The notes: a model not told the origin generated them from the sequence alone. A stretch of 64,000 nucleotides of DNA from Amphritea atlantica (GCF_018860855.1 NZ_JAHKQE010000047.1:1-64000), one strand, 5' to 3'; counted from the first letter of the stretch, positions 17,590 to 28,159 are shown. Numbers and translations: made by a program.

Positions 17590-17890
17590 GATTTTTTACT
17601 GTGCTGCCAAGCATCAGTATTGTTTGTAAAACCCCTCAGTGCTTGTTGTTTCCCCATCGAACTGTTTCAGCTAGAGTCTCTGTTGTTATCGCGTAATTGG
17701 CGTAGTGACTGAGTATAAGCTTGGCTTAGCCTCGTTATCCCTCTTCATGAATTCCCCGCTAGTCTATTAATCAGGTTCATCTTAAGAGTCTCTCGTGCTT
17801 TATATTACTAATGTGCAGGTGTTCTGTAGGTATTGAAGGCCCCGTCGAGCTAGGCGAAAGGCTATATCTTGGCGTTCTAACAGGGTTGTC
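17590..17890. other. Gene-free stretch
   Basis: About 300 bases between the rpsA terminator and the convergent LysE-type gene. I see no reading frame, tRNA or clear hairpin in it. Confidence 0.5.
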
Positions 17891-18514
17891 TCAGTGTTGG
17901 CGGCTGGCTAACAAGCCGATGCCTGCGCTGCCAAGTAGGGTGGCGCAGCTACGATTAAACCAGCGTCTTTTGTGGGGTTGAGCAAACCACTGGCGCAGAT
18001 AGATGCCGAACAGAGCATAGGAGGTGATTGCGATGGATTCCAGTATCAGAAAGGTGATGCCAAGCTGGAAGAACTGTGGGCCTGCAGGCGCCGCTGGGTT
18101 GGCGAATTGTGGCAAAAAGGCGGTAAAGAACAGTATCGCTTTAGGATTGCCGGCCGCCAGCAAAAACTCTTGCTGGGCTAAACCGAGTAGCGTTTTTTTT
18201 GTGCTGTTGGGTAGTTCGTTCGATTGGCTTGTGTCGGCTTGCCAGAGCTTAAAGGCTAGCCAGAACAGATAGCAGGCCCCGGCAATCTTAACGGCAATAA
18301 ATACTTTTTCCGAGGCCAGTAGCACCACCGCTAACCCGGTCGCGGCGAGGGAAATCATGCCGCAGAAAGCGAGTAAGCGGCCTGCACCGGCGATAACGGC
18401 ACTGCGAAAGCCATAGCGTTTTGCGTTACTCATCGCCAGTAGGTTATTAGGCCCAGGTGACATATTCAATGCAAAGCAGGTGGGTATAAACAGCAGCAGC
18501 GTTATCATTTCCAT
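17891..18514 (-). CDS. LysE/RhtB-family amino-acid exporter
   Basis: A 207-residue inner-membrane protein with about six membrane segments. The N-terminal signature NMSPGPNN (residues 18-25) is diagnostic of the LysE/RhtB superfamily, which exports amino acids such as lysine, homoserine or threonine. The exact substrate cannot be read from the sequence. It lies 45 bp downstream of the TSUP permease gene on the same strand and may share its transcript. Confidence 0.9.
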   Translation of the reverse strand: MEMITLLLFIPTCFALNMSPGPNNLLAMSNAKRYGFRSAVIAGAGRLLAFCGMISLAATGLAVVLLASEKVFIAVKIAGACYLFWLAFKLWQADTSQSNELPNSTKKTLLGLAQQEFLLAAGNPKAILFFTAFLPQFANPAAPAGPQFFQLGITFLILESIAITSYALFGIYLRQWFAQPHKRRWFNRSCATLLGSAGIGLLASRQH

Positions 18515-18559
18515 GGTCGAATGCCTGGTCTTTTTGGACCCTTATTGTTTAGCGTTATG

Positions 18560-19351
18560 CTAGCCCTCTAAGGCCGGTTTGACCAGATAGACATCATAGA
18601 AAAAGTATAGGGTGATACCAATGCTGGCGATGATAACGAAGTTGCGCACCAGTTGTTGTGGCAGTCGGCGAGATAGGTGGGCAGCCATATAGCCGCCAAG
18701 CACAGTGCCGACCAGTACAATAGAGCCTTCATACCAGGCAATGACACCATCATAGGCAAATAAGATGATGGCAATCAGTGAGACGAAGGTTGATATCAGC
18801 AGTTTTAATCCATTCATTCGATTGATATCGGTGTGTCCAGCGAGAGCGAGATAGCTCAGTGAGATAATGCCAAGGCCTGCATTAAAAAAACCGCCATATA
18901 AACAGACACCAAATAACAGCATGATCAGCAGCGCGGCACCGGTCGAAGAGGCGTGGCGGTGTTTGGTGCTGAGCTTTTTGAGACTGCGGTTGAGCTGGCC
19001 GCCAAAGATAAACAGCAAGGTGGCAAACAGCAGCAGCCAAGGCACTGCCATTTCGAATGAGGCTTCCGGTGTTTGTAATAACAGCCAAGCGCCGCTAATG
19101 CCGCCGAGCAGGCTGATGAGAATAAAGCGTGGTAGCTGCTCTTTGATCTCTGCCAGGTCTTTACGAAAGGCCCAGGTGCCACTCATATAGCCAGAACATG
19201 AAGCGAAGGTGTTGGTGGCGTTGGCGCTGATCGGTGGTACGCCGGCAAATAGCAGCGCGGGAAAGGTGATAAAGCTGCCGCCGCCAGCAATTGAATTTAA
19301 GATGCCGCCGAGAAAGCCCGCAATAAAGAGAATAATGAGATCGTTTAACAT
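18560..19351 (-). CDS. TSUP (TauE/SafE) family permease
   Basis: A 263-residue membrane protein with about eight membrane segments. The N-terminal motif GGILNSIAGGGSFITFP is the TauE/SafE/DUF81 signature. Family members move sulfite, sulfoacetate, taurine-derived anions or related compounds, often outward. No sulfur-metabolism gene is adjacent, so the substrate is open. Confidence 0.9.
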   Translation of the reverse strand: MLNDLIILFIAGFLGGILNSIAGGGSFITFPALLFAGVPPISANATNTFASCSGYMSGTWAFRKDLAEIKEQLPRFILISLLGGISGAWLLLQTPEASFEMAVPWLLLFATLLFIFGGQLNRSLKKLSTKHRHASSTGAALLIMLLFGVCLYGGFFNAGLGIISLSYLALAGHTDINRMNGLKLLISTFVSLIAIILFAYDGVIAWYEGSIVLVGTVLGGYMAAHLSRRLPQQLVRNFVIIASIGITLYFFYDVYLVKPALEG

Positions 19352-19490
19352 GGTGTTACCTTAGGCTAAATCTGACGGTGATGACGAAAGCTGAGTATAG
19401 GGAGGGTACATCAAGCAGTACAGATACAAGAAAAAGCTAAATTTCGAGTAAACTGTATTGCTCTGGCGATACAGATGTGATCAATATCGA

Positions 19491-20936
19491 TTAGCTTGCC
19501 GGGAATAGCTTGCTCAGCAGATGGCGTGCCTGTTTATCCAGTAATTTTTGGTAGTTTTCATTAACGGATTTAATCAGTACTTTATCTTCTTCGGCACGCA
19601 CAATGTTGGCCCCAGCTAATAAACTGACTTTTAGATCGGGTGCTTCACTTAGGGTGGTGTGAGTGATCAGTTCGTTACTATCGGTGCTGTGGGTTAGGTA
19701 GCGTGCTTCTTCTTGCATGCGGGCTAATTTTTGATAATGGCCCCGCACTAACGCCATATGTAAATTGAGTACGGGTTGTAAGCTGCGAATGCGTTGCTGA
19801 TTAAATAGCTTATAGAGGCGATTAAATAATTGGCTGGCGCAGATGGCGTTGATGCCGTGGGAATCATCTTTATGGGGTTTAAGAAAGGCTAGTTGTAGGT
19901 CGCCGTTATCGAGGCGTGTTGCTTCGCCCTGATAGATAGTCACCACCATATCGAGCATTCGATAATAGTATGCCTGTAGTTCTTGTAGCTCTTCACTGAG
20001 TAAGTTGTCAGCGTGGCCGGACGATAGATCGAGGTAGAGTAGATAGCCCGCTTCGTCGGCGGAGACGATTAACTCTAGTTCCTGTTCAAAAGCATATAGA
20101 TCGAGTTGAACTTCGTGTTTATTGTTTGCAAATAATGGATTGAGAGGTTTGGCGCGTGGCGCTTCTACTTCTAAATCGACCTCTTCGATCAGCGTGAGCT
20201 CTAAGGAAGGTTCGTCCGGTGGGCTCTCTTTATGATCAGAAAAAGGGGCGAAATCTGGCATATGAGGGGCATCATCGGCGGGTCTTAGTAGATCGACCAG
20301 CTGCTCATTATCACCGCTTGCCGTGTCGATCTCTTCATTCAGTGGCGTGGCCTCGGCTAAGCTTAGCTCGGTATTTTCTAAAGGAGCTGCTGTTGTTGAG
20401 CTGTCTTGTAAGCCGAATGAGGTATGGCGAGTCAGGAAAAACCAGCAGCCGAGCAGGGCTAAAATGGCGGTGATCAGCGCTAAGATCGCAGCCTGTATCA
20501 GAATGGCGTTGAGGTTGGCTTTGTTTGATGCGGGATTGAGGCGAAGTTCAAGAATAGCGAGTGTTTCTTTTTGCTGCCGGATCAAAATTTCTTGATGTAT
20601 TAAATTATCATGCTTAACATCGCCGGCCCGTCCTAGTAATCGGTCTTTAGGATCAGTGAGAATAATGGCGTCAACGCTGGGCTGTTGTACGAGTTGATTG
20701 AGAATGAAGTTAAGGCTCACCGAATCGCCGGCCATGAGTGCGGGTTTGATCAGTGTAACGGTCTGTTGGCCTAGGAGTGTTCCCTGTTGTCGGGTCTGCT
20801 GTTGGGCGATTTTTCCTGCGACCACTGATAGGTAAATGCCAGACAGCAGTAAGCCTGCCAATAAAATAGCGGCGATTGTCAGCATCAGCCAAGTGCGCTG
20901 ATGCAAAGTGATTAAAGATCGTTGCGGTTTAGCCAT
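19491..20936 (-). CDS. Membrane sensor-like protein with degenerate cyclase-like domain
   Basis: A 481-residue protein: membrane helix at about 14-38, an extracytoplasmic loop of about 100 residues (resembling the AhpA/YtjB sensor region), a second helix at about 146-168, an acidic linker, then a cytoplasmic domain from about 275. The C-terminal part reads like a class III nucleotide-cyclase fold (YLLYLDLS, RLDNGDLQLAFL) without recognisable metal-binding aspartates. It is unlikely to make a cyclic nucleotide and may be a regulatory relic. It is divergent from proA, with about 155 bp between. Confidence 0.65.
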   Translation of the reverse strand: MAKPQRSLITLHQRTWLMLTIAAILLAGLLLSGIYLSVVAGKIAQQQTRQQGTLLGQQTVTLIKPALMAGDSVSLNFILNQLVQQPSVDAIILTDPKDRLLGRAGDVKHDNLIHQEILIRQQKETLAILELRLNPASNKANLNAILIQAAILALITAILALLGCWFFLTRHTSFGLQDSSTTAAPLENTELSLAEATPLNEEIDTASGDNEQLVDLLRPADDAPHMPDFAPFSDHKESPPDEPSLELTLIEEVDLEVEAPRAKPLNPLFANNKHEVQLDLYAFEQELELIVSADEAGYLLYLDLSSGHADNLLSEELQELQAYYYRMLDMVVTIYQGEATRLDNGDLQLAFLKPHKDDSHGINAICASQLFNRLYKLFNQQRIRSLQPVLNLHMALVRGHYQKLARMQEEARYLTHSTDSNELITHTTLSEAPDLKVSLLAGANIVRAEEDKVLIKSVNENYQKLLDKQARHLLSKLFPAS

Positions 20937-21091
20937 ATTCCGACAGTAAATATTCCGGCACAGTAGAGCCTGCAGATAATAGCAGCTAAGTTACCCCGCA
21001 AAAACGGGTTTTTTGCTGTTTTGCTTTCTCTGTCGATGACCCCTGCTGTCGGGCAGGTTATAATGCGCGGTCTCGACGGAGAAGGAAGGTT

Positions 21092-22348
21092 ATGAACGTT
21101 AAAGAGTATATGGCAGAACTGGGTCAGCAGGCGCGTGTTGCTTCACGAGCGATAGCGAAAGCAGATACCGGAATAAAGAACCGTGCTTTACTGGCAATGG
21201 CGGATGCGATTGATGCATCCCGTGACCAGTTGGTGGCGGCGAATGCTAAAGACCTAGAGCAGGGTCGTGTGAATGGCCTTGATGATGCCATGCTGGATCG
21301 TCTGGAACTAAAGCAGTCTCAGATTGATACCATGATTGAAGGTTTGCGTCAGGTGGCTGCTCTACCCGATCCGATCGGTGCGATTACTGATATGAACTAT
21401 CAACCCAGTGGGATTCAAGTGGGTAAAATGCGAGTGCCTCTTGGGGTGGTCGGTATTATTTATGAGTCCCGCCCTAATGTGACGGTTGAAGCGGCGAGCC
21501 TGTGTCTGAAATCGGGTAATGCCACTATTTTGCGCGGTGGTTCTGAGGCGATTCACAGTAATACCGCGGTGGCGGAATGTATTCAAACTGGACTTAAGGC
21601 CGCTGGGCTGCCGGAAAATACCGTGCAGGTAGTGAAAACAACCGATCGAGAGGCCGTGGGTGAGCTGATCACTATGCCTGAATATGTCGATGTGATTGTG
21701 CCTCGTGGTGGGAAAAGCCTAATCGAACGAGTAAGTCGTGATGCGAAGGTGATGGTGATTAAGCATTTGGATGGTATCTGTCATGTCTATATTGACGTGG
21801 ATGCCGATAAATCCAAGGCGATCAACGTGGCGATTAATGCTAAAACGCATCGTTACGGCACCTGCAATACCATGGAAACCTTGCTGGTGCATAGCGAACG
21901 CGCTGAAGATATTCTGCCAGAATTGGCGGGACAGTATCAGTCACTAGGCGTTGAGCTGCGTGGTTGCGAGAAAACCCGTTTGTTGTTGCCCGATATTAAG
22001 GAAGCCACCGAAATCGATTGGGAAACCGAGTACTTAGGGCCTGTTCTGTCGATTAAACTGGTTGATGATATGGATGAAGCGATTGAGCACATTAACCGCT
22101 ATGGTTCTCATCATACGGACTCGATTATCACTGAGAACTACACGCGTTCACGGCGCTTCTTGCGGGAAGTGGACTCCAGTTCAGTGATGGTTAACGCCTC
22201 TACCCGTTTTGCTGATGGCTTTGAGTATGGCTTGGGTGCCGAGGTGGGTATTTCAACAGATAAAATACACGCCCGAGGACCGGTGGGTCTGGAAGGTTTA
22301 ACCTCGCAAAAATATGTGGTACTTGGTGATGGTCATGTCCGTCAATAA
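21092..22348 (+). CDS. proA: Gamma-glutamyl phosphate reductase
   Basis: A 418-residue cytoplasmic enzyme of the aldehyde-dehydrogenase superfamily. It reduces gamma-glutamyl phosphate to glutamate semialdehyde in proline synthesis. The catalytic cysteine lies in YGTCNTMET and the fold motif in [11 protein letters not shown] good ribosome site (GAGAAGGAAGG) precedes ATG 21092. proB is not adjacent. nadD follows within 6 bp. Confidence 0.97.
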   Translation: MNVKEYMAELGQQARVASRAIAKADTGIKNRALLAMADAIDASRDQLVAANAKDLEQGRVNGLDDAMLDRLELKQSQIDTMIEGLRQVAALPDPIGAITDMNYQPSGIQVGKMRVPLGVVGIIYESRPNVTVEAASLCLKSGNATILRGGSEAIHSNTAVAECIQTGLKAAGLPENTVQVVKTTDREAVGELITMPEYVDVIVPRGGKSLIERVSRDAKVMVIKHLDGICHVYIDVDADKSKAINVAINAKTHRYGTCNTMETLLVHSERAEDILPELAGQYQSLGVELRGCEKTRLLLPDIKEATEIDWETEYLGPVLSIKLVDDMDEAIEHINRYGSHHTDSIITENYTRSRRFLREVDSSSVMVNASTRFADGFEYGLGAEVGISTDKIHARGPVGLEGLTSQKYVVLGDGHVRQ

Positions 22349-22354
22349 TACGTG

Positions 22355-23020
22355 ATGAGCCAATTGGCTAAGGTTTTTATGGGTGGGACCTTCGATCCTA
22401 TCCATAATGGTCACCTGCGCACCGCGCTGGAAATTCAACAGTGGCTGGGTGTCGAACAAGTCGCTTTGATGCCGTCTAAAGCGCCAGTGCATCGTAAACA
22501 ACCGGAGCGCAGTGGTCAGCAACGTTTAGATATGGTGCGCTTAGCGGTTGCCGATGAGCGCGCCTTGGTAGCGGATGATCGAGAGGTTGTCTCTGCCGAA
22601 GCTTCCTATACGGTATTAACGTTGGAGTCTTTTCGCCGTGAACTGGGTGAAAATCTGCCTATCTGTATGATACTGGGTATGGATGCATACCTTTCTCTGC
22701 CACAATGGGATCGGTGGCAAGAACTTCTGAATCTTTGCCATATTGTGGTGGTCAAACGTCCAGGGTGGATTTATGAGCCTTGCGATCAGATGAAACAGAT
22801 CAGCAAAAAACATGAAATTGACGATATTGATACTATGCTGCAATTTCCGGCAGGTCATGTGATTTTTCGTGAACTGACGCCGCTGGGTATTTCTGCGACA
22901 CAGATTAGAGCGTTGATCAGTGCTGGACACTCGCCTCGCTACCTCATACCGGATGCGGTGTGGGACTATATAAAACAAAACAAGCTCTATAATTATGAGC
23001 AACCAACTGAAGGTAAATAA
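22355..23020 (+). CDS. nadD: Nicotinate-mononucleotide adenylyltransferase
   Basis: A 221-residue enzyme making nicotinate adenine dinucleotide from nicotinate mononucleotide and ATP. The nucleotidyltransferase motifs GGTFDPIHNGH and GISATQIR are intact. ATG 22355 is preferred over the adjacent in-frame GTG at 22352. The order proA-nadD-rsfS-rlmH is the common gammaproteobacterial cluster. Confidence 0.96.
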   Translation: MSQLAKVFMGGTFDPIHNGHLRTALEIQQWLGVEQVALMPSKAPVHRKQPERSGQQRLDMVRLAVADERALVADDREVVSAEASYTVLTLESFRRELGENLPICMILGMDAYLSLPQWDRWQELLNLCHIVVVKRPGWIYEPCDQMKQISKKHEIDDIDTMLQFPAGHVIFRELTPLGISATQIRALISAGHSPRYLIPDAVWDYIKQNKLYNYEQPTEGK

Positions 23021-23026
23021 TTACTA

Positions 23027-23374
23027 ATGGAAATGGATCAGATGATCGTCGCTGTACGTGAAGCCCTTGATGATATGAAAGCACGGGATATTGTCGAGAT
23101 TGATGTCACCAATAAATCAACAGTGACTGACCGGATGGTGATTGCCAGCGGAACCTCTAAGCGACATGTGATGTCTATAGGACAACATGTACAGGAAGAG
23201 ATGAAGCGTCAGGGTGTTATGCCGTTGGGTATTGAAGGTGTAGATACAGGTGATTGGGTCTTAGTGGATTTAGGCGACCTAGTGGTTCACGTCATGATGC
23301 CAGATGCGCGTAGCTTCTATGATTTAGAAAAACTGTGGGGTTTTGATAGCGTTACTGAACCGGAAACCGTTTAG
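23027..23374 (+). CDS. rsfS: Ribosomal silencing factor RsfS
   Basis: A 115-residue protein of the Iojap/DUF143 family. It binds L14 on the 50S subunit and blocks subunit joining in poor nutrient conditions. DWVLVDLGDLVVHVM is the conserved family core. It lies between nadD and rlmH, its usual place. Confidence 0.96.
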   Translation: MEMDQMIVAVREALDDMKARDIVEIDVTNKSTVTDRMVIASGTSKRHVMSIGQHVQEEMKRQGVMPLGIEGVDTGDWVLVDLGDLVVHVMMPDARSFYDLEKLWGFDSVTEPETV

Positions 23375-23423
23375 TTAGCGCTGAGTTGTTATCTCCATCA
23401 GATAGAAGGACACCGATCTTAGT

Positions 23424-23891
23424 ATGAAAATACGCCTTATTGCCGTAGGCACCAAAATGCCTAGCTGGGTTATCGAAGGGGTTAATGAGTACCAGAAACG
23501 CCTACCGAACGAGTTTGCCCTTGATATCATCGAGATCCCTTTGGGGCATCGAGGTAAAGGGGCTGATCTGGCCCGTGCCAAACGTCAAGAAGGTGAATTG
23601 ATGCTAGCGGCGATTCCAAAAGGTGATCAGGTCATTGCTCTGGAAGTCGGCGGTCGTAACTGGAGTACCGAGCAGTTAGCCGAACAGGCCGAGCAATGGC
23701 AGATGTCTGGCCGCAATGTCAGTTTGCTCGTTGGCGGTCCTGACGGGCTCGCTCCTGAGTGTGTTGCGTTGGCTGATCAGAAATGGTCCCTGTCGGGACT
23801 GACTCTGCCGCATCCTCTGGTACGTATCCTCCTTGCCGAGCAGTTATATCGGGCGTGGAGTATTTTGCAAGGCCATCCCTATCATAAATAA
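23424..23891 (+). CDS. rlmH: 23S rRNA pseudouridine-1915 N3-methyltransferase
   Basis: A 155-residue SPOUT-family methyltransferase that uses S-adenosylmethionine on 23S rRNA of the 70S ribosome. The knot region [12 protein letters not shown] and the C-terminal GHPYHK tail are characteristic. The length equals that of E. coli RlmH. It precedes the elongation genes mrdA and rodA. Confidence 0.97.
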   Translation: MKIRLIAVGTKMPSWVIEGVNEYQKRLPNEFALDIIEIPLGHRGKGADLARAKRQEGELMLAAIPKGDQVIALEVGGRNWSTEQLAEQAEQWQMSGRNVSLLVGGPDGLAPECVALADQKWSLSGLTLPHPLVRILLAEQLYRAWSILQGHPYHK

Positions 23892-23938
23892 TCGCCAACG
23901 ACCTATCCGTGAAAACCAACCTGTGAAGAATTGCTTAG

Positions 23939-25873
23939 ATGTCAGCCTTTGATAGCCTGAAAGATCATACCAAAGAGGGACGGGTCTTTTTAGCACGGTC
24001 AGTGATTGCCTTCATGGTGGTTCTTTTGTTGCTGGGTGTTTTGATCGGACGACTCTATTTCTTGCAGGTTGTTCAGCATGATCAGTTAGCGGCGGTGTCC
24101 GATGATAATCGTATTCAGCTACAGCCGGTCGCCCCGACCCGGGGGTTGATCTACGACCGTAATGGTACCTTGCTCGCTGATAATCGCCCAAGCTACAGTG
24201 TGACGCTGCTGAAAGAGAAGATGGGTGATCTTGAGGCCACGCTGACGGAACTGCAGCGCCTTATTCCTATCACGGAAAGAGAGTTGAAGTCCTTCCGTAA
24301 ACGTTTGAAGCAGCGTCGGCGCCCCTATGAAACCGTGCCTTTGCGCTTTCGGCTAACGGATGATGAGATCGCGCGAATTGCGGTTAATTATCAGCGGTTG
24401 CCGGGGGTTCAGGTAGAGGCTGATTTGATTCGTTATTACCCCTTTGGCGCGAGTCTAGTGCATGCACTGGGTTACGTTGGGCGTATCAATGAGAAAGAGC
24501 TGCAGCGAGTCGATGCGAAAAATTATAGTGGCACTCACTATATCGGTAAGCTGGGGATAGAACGTTTTTATGAGCCACTTTTGCATGGCCAAGTGGGTTA
24601 TCACAAGGTTGAGACCAATGCCCGCGGACGAGTAATGCGGGTGCTTGAGCAGACCGATCCGGTGCCGGGTAAAGATATCGTTTTGCATCTCGATATACGT
24701 TTGCAGCAGGCGGCCGAAAAGCTGGTAGAAGGGCGCCGGGCGTCCATTGTGGCAATAGACCCTAAAACCGGTGGGATTCTGGCGTTGGTGAGTAATCCCG
24801 GTTATGACCCGAACCTGTTTGTTACCGGCATCAGTACGAAAGCTTATAAAGCACTGCGGGAATCCCCAGACCTGCCGCTGTTCAATCGGGCGCTACGGGG
24901 ACAGTACCCTCCCGGTTCTACGATCAAACCCATGGTTGCGTTAGGCGTGATCGATAGTGGTGCCGTCAGTCCTTCCCATACCGTATATGATCCTGGGTTT
25001 TACACTTTGACCCATGGTGGCCGTCGCTACCGAGATTGGAAACGTGGCGGGCATGGCACGGTGGGGTTAGATATGGCGATCTATCAATCCTGTGATGTGT
25101 GGTTCTATGATGTTGCCAACCGTACGGGAGTGGACATTATATCGGATTATCTTGGTCGGTTTGGTTTTGGTCAGGTGACCAGTCTTGATCTGCCTGAGGC
25201 ATTACCCGGTATTCTGCCCTCTAAAGCTTGGAAGCGTAGCACTGGCCGAGGGTCATGGTTTTCTGGGGATACGCTTAACCTGAGTATTGGCCAAGGCTGG
25301 ATGCTGACAACACCATTACAGTTGGCGACAGCCGCGGCGGTGATGGCAAATCGTGGTGTGTGGAAACAGCCGCGAATGCTTAAAGGGGTGATGACTCACA
25401 ACCAAAAACGCGACCCCAAAGTGATTGATGGTAGCGTGGTGGAGATTAGTGGTCTTGAGGGCACTAGTGCAGTGTTACCCAATATTGAGTTAAAAAATGA
25501 ACAGTATTGGCAGCGGATTATCGATGCCATGGTGGCGGTGGTGCATGGCCCTCGTGGTACCGCCCGTAAAGTCGGTCATGGATTGGATTTTCAAATAGCG
25601 GGTAAAACGGGTACCGCCCAGGTGGTCGGGATTAAGCAGGATGCTGTCTACGATGCTGAGAGTTTAGCCGAGCGTCACCGAGATCATGCGTTGTTTCTAG
25701 CGTTTGCACCGGCGGATCAGCCAGAGATTGCCGTTTCGGTGATTGTTGAAAATGGGGGTGGTGGTTCGAGCACCGCAGCACCGTTAGCACGAGAAGTGAT
25801 TAATGCCTTTATGGCCCTGAAAAAACAGGATGCGGGCGAGACCGAAATGACGGGAGTTGCAACCGATGGCTGA
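23939..25873 (+). CDS. mrdA: Penicillin-binding protein 2
   Basis: A 644-residue transpeptidase of the elongasome. One N-terminal membrane anchor (about 20-44) and a dimerisation domain precede the transpeptidase domain with STIKP (SxxK), SCD and KTGTAQV motifs. It cross-links lateral-wall peptidoglycan with the glycosyltransferase RodA, whose gene overlaps its end by 8 bases. Confidence 0.98.
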   Translation: MSAFDSLKDHTKEGRVFLARSVIAFMVVLLLLGVLIGRLYFLQVVQHDQLAAVSDDNRIQLQPVAPTRGLIYDRNGTLLADNRPSYSVTLLKEKMGDLEATLTELQRLIPITERELKSFRKRLKQRRRPYETVPLRFRLTDDEIARIAVNYQRLPGVQVEADLIRYYPFGASLVHALGYVGRINEKELQRVDAKNYSGTHYIGKLGIERFYEPLLHGQVGYHKVETNARGRVMRVLEQTDPVPGKDIVLHLDIRLQQAAEKLVEGRRASIVAIDPKTGGILALVSNPGYDPNLFVTGISTKAYKALRESPDLPLFNRALRGQYPPGSTIKPMVALGVIDSGAVSPSHTVYDPGFYTLTHGGRRYRDWKRGGHGTVGLDMAIYQSCDVWFYDVANRTGVDIISDYLGRFGFGQVTSLDLPEALPGILPSKAWKRSTGRGSWFSGDTLNLSIGQGWMLTTPLQLATAAAVMANRGVWKQPRMLKGVMTHNQKRDPKVIDGSVVEISGLEGTSAVLPNIELKNEQYWQRIIDAMVAVVHGPRGTARKVGHGLDFQIAGKTGTAQVVGIKQDAVYDAESLAERHRDHALFLAFAPADQPEIAVSVIVENGGGGSSTAAPLAREVINAFMALKKQDAGETEMTGVATDG

Positions 25874-27002
25874 TTTTCAACGAACAATGCCGGATGCTCA
25901 TCCTCACCTAGCGAGACGTCGAGGTTTTTGGTCATATACTCGCTTAGATGGCATATTGCTGCTGTTGATTTTGATTCTGTGTGGTTACGGTTTATTGGTG
26001 CTTTACAGTGCATCAGGTGGCGATATGGACTATGTGATTCGACAGGCGATTCGCATGGGCGCTGGGCTGTTTATTATGACGGTTTTTGCTCAGATGAGGC
26101 CGCAGCTGTTTGCTCGCTGGGCTCCGGCGATGTATGTGGTGAGTCTCGGCTTGCTGTTGGCGGTATTACTGGTGGGGGTTGGTGCTAAAGGGGCGCAGCG
26201 ATGGATCGCGCTACCTGGGTTCCGCTTTCAGCCGGCAGAGGTTGTTAAATTAGTACTACCTTTGATGGTAGCCTGCTATTTGGCGAATCGGCCATTACCA
26301 CCTAGTTTTCGGCATATTGTGATTTCGCTGATACTGATTTTCTTGCCAGTGGTGTTGATCATGAAGCAACCCGACTTGGGCACATCGTTGCTGATAGCCG
26401 CCTCTGGAATCTTTGTGTTACTACTGTCGGGTATTTATTGGCGTTATATCTTTGGTGCATTAATGGTCGCCGCTGCAGGATTGCCAGGGCTGTGGATGGT
26501 GATGAAAGATTATCAAAAGCAGCGGGTTCTGACTTTTCTTGATCCCGAGAGTGATCCCTTGGGGGCTGGCTGGAATATTATTCAGTCGAAAGCTGCTATC
26601 GGGTCTGGTGGTATTGAGGGTAAAGGCTGGATGTTGGGCACTCAGTCGCAGCTAGATTTTTTACCTGAAAGCCATACCGATTTTATTATCGCGGTTTTGG
26701 GGGAAGAGCTTGGTATGATCGGTATTTTGGTGCTACTGCTGATTTACCTGTTGATTATTAGTCGAGGGCTCGTGATTGCTGTTAAGGCCCAAGATAGTTT
26801 TGGTCGGCTGGTGGCTGGCAGTGTCACGTTAACCTTTTTTGTCTATGTGTTTGTGAATATCGGTATGGTGACGGGCATTTTGCCCGTGGTGGGGGTGCCG
26901 CTACCGCTGGTTAGTTATGGTGGTACCTCTATTGTGACATTGATGGCCGGTTTTGGATTGTTGATGTCGGTGCAGGCGCACCGGCAGATGATTACTCATT
27001 AA
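25866..27002 (+). CDS. rodA: Rod-shape SEDS peptidoglycan polymerase RodA
   Basis: A 378-residue SEDS protein with about ten membrane segments that polymerises glycan strands during elongation. The motifs IGSGGIEGKG, FLPESHTDFI and GEELG are the SEDS catalytic-loop signatures. ATG 25866 overlaps the mrdA stop and is preferred over a TTG nine bases upstream; the overlap suggests coupled translation of partners. Confidence 0.97.
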   Translation: MADFQRTMPDAHPHLARRRGFWSYTRLDGILLLLILILCGYGLLVLYSASGGDMDYVIRQAIRMGAGLFIMTVFAQMRPQLFARWAPAMYVVSLGLLLAVLLVGVGAKGAQRWIALPGFRFQPAEVVKLVLPLMVACYLANRPLPPSFRHIVISLILIFLPVVLIMKQPDLGTSLLIAASGIFVLLLSGIYWRYIFGALMVAAAGLPGLWMVMKDYQKQRVLTFLDPESDPLGAGWNIIQSKAAIGSGGIEGKGWMLGTQSQLDFLPESHTDFIIAVLGEELGMIGILVLLLIYLLIISRGLVIAVKAQDSFGRLVAGSVTLTFFVYVFVNIGMVTGILPVVGVPLPLVSYGGTSIVTLMAGFGLLMSVQAHRQMITH

Positions 27003-27146
27003 TCGGGTATGAGGAAAGATAGTAACTCAGCGGTTTTGTTGTTGTGACTCTGTGATAAAGTCAGGATACTGCTGAGAGCGCTGTTGATAGCGATACAATA
27101 ATTTAGCAATGCCATCATGACGATGGTTAATTTAAGGTGGGGTGAT

Positions 27147-28154
27147 ATGTTCAGAACTAAATTTTCAGGCTTGCTAGCTGGAGTTGCGCTCTGTACTGGG
27201 TTGGTATGGGGAACTCAGGTGGCGGCTAATGGATATAGCGATCATCCTGCTGCGCAGCAGTTCATCTCGGATATGGCAAAAGAGGGGTTTGACGAGTCTC
27301 AGGTCCGAACGATTTTACAGTCTGCAGAACGTCAGGAAAGTATTCTGAAAGCGATCTCCCGTCCGGCTGAAAAACGTCTTAACTGGGGCGAGTATCGTAA
27401 TATCTTTTTGCGGGATGCGCGCATCAAGCAGGGCGTTGAGTTCTGGAATAAATATAGCGATGCCCTGAATAAGGCAGAGAAAGAATATGGTGTGCCAGCG
27501 CATATTATCGTCGCGATTATTGGTGTTGAAACCCGTTATGGCCGGAATATGGGTAGCTACCGGGTCATAGATGCGTTATCGACGCTGGGTTTTGATTATC
27601 CACCCCGTGGTAAGTTTTTTCAGGGTCAGTTGAAAGAGTATTTTTACCTGTTACGTGAAGAGAAAGCCGATCCATTCGGCTTAAAAGGTTCCTATGCAGG
27701 AGCGATGGGCTATGGTCAATTTATCCCGAGTAGCTTCAGAAGTTTCGCGGTTGATTTTGATGGTGATGGTAAGAAAGATATCTGGAACAACCCCGTTGAT
27801 GCGATCGGTAGTGTGGCCAATTATTTCAGCGCCCATGGCTGGAAAAAAGGTGAAGCGGTGCGTTCCAATGTGGTGATGCAGCAACTGGCCAATGAAGAGT
27901 GGATTAATAACGGTTTGAAACCCGAGCTGACATTAGCTGAGTGGGCTGAGCGAGGAATTCGTACCCGCAAAGATCTGAACCTTGATAGCAAGGCGACGCT
28001 TATGCGGTTGGAAAAAGATGGCGAATTTCAGCATTGGTTCGGATTACATAACTTTTATGTCATTACCCGCTACAATCATAGTCGGTTATACGCCATGGCT
28101 GTTTATGAGTTGGGGCAGGCGGTGGCTGAAAAACATAATGCAACGGCGGGTTAA
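27147..28154 (+). CDS. mltB: Lytic murein transglycosylase B
   Basis: A 335-residue muramidase-like enzyme that cleaves glycan strands with 1,6-anhydro ends. AAGGTGGGG just upstream selects ATG 27147 over one 30 bases earlier. The N-terminus is a signal peptide, FSGLLAGVALCTGLVWG then VAANG, with no lipobox seen. The catalytic Glu lies in IIGVETRYG. It sits between rodA and rlpA, as in the usual cell-wall cluster. Confidence 0.95.
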   Translation: MFRTKFSGLLAGVALCTGLVWGTQVAANGYSDHPAAQQFISDMAKEGFDESQVRTILQSAERQESILKAISRPAEKRLNWGEYRNIFLRDARIKQGVEFWNKYSDALNKAEKEYGVPAHIIVAIIGVETRYGRNMGSYRVIDALSTLGFDYPPRGKFFQGQLKEYFYLLREEKADPFGLKGSYAGAMGYGQFIPSSFRSFAVDFDGDGKKDIWNNPVDAIGSVANYFSAHGWKKGEAVRSNVVMQQLANEEWINNGLKPELTLAEWAERGIRTRKDLNLDSKATLMRLEKDGEFQHWFGLHNFYVITRYNHSRLYAMAVYELGQAVAEKHNATAG

Positions 28155-28159
28155 TTAAC

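Noticed and set aside
18867-19190. 107-codon plus-strand frame opposite the TSUP gene
   Set aside because: Complement of a well-supported membrane protein gene; composition explains the open frame.
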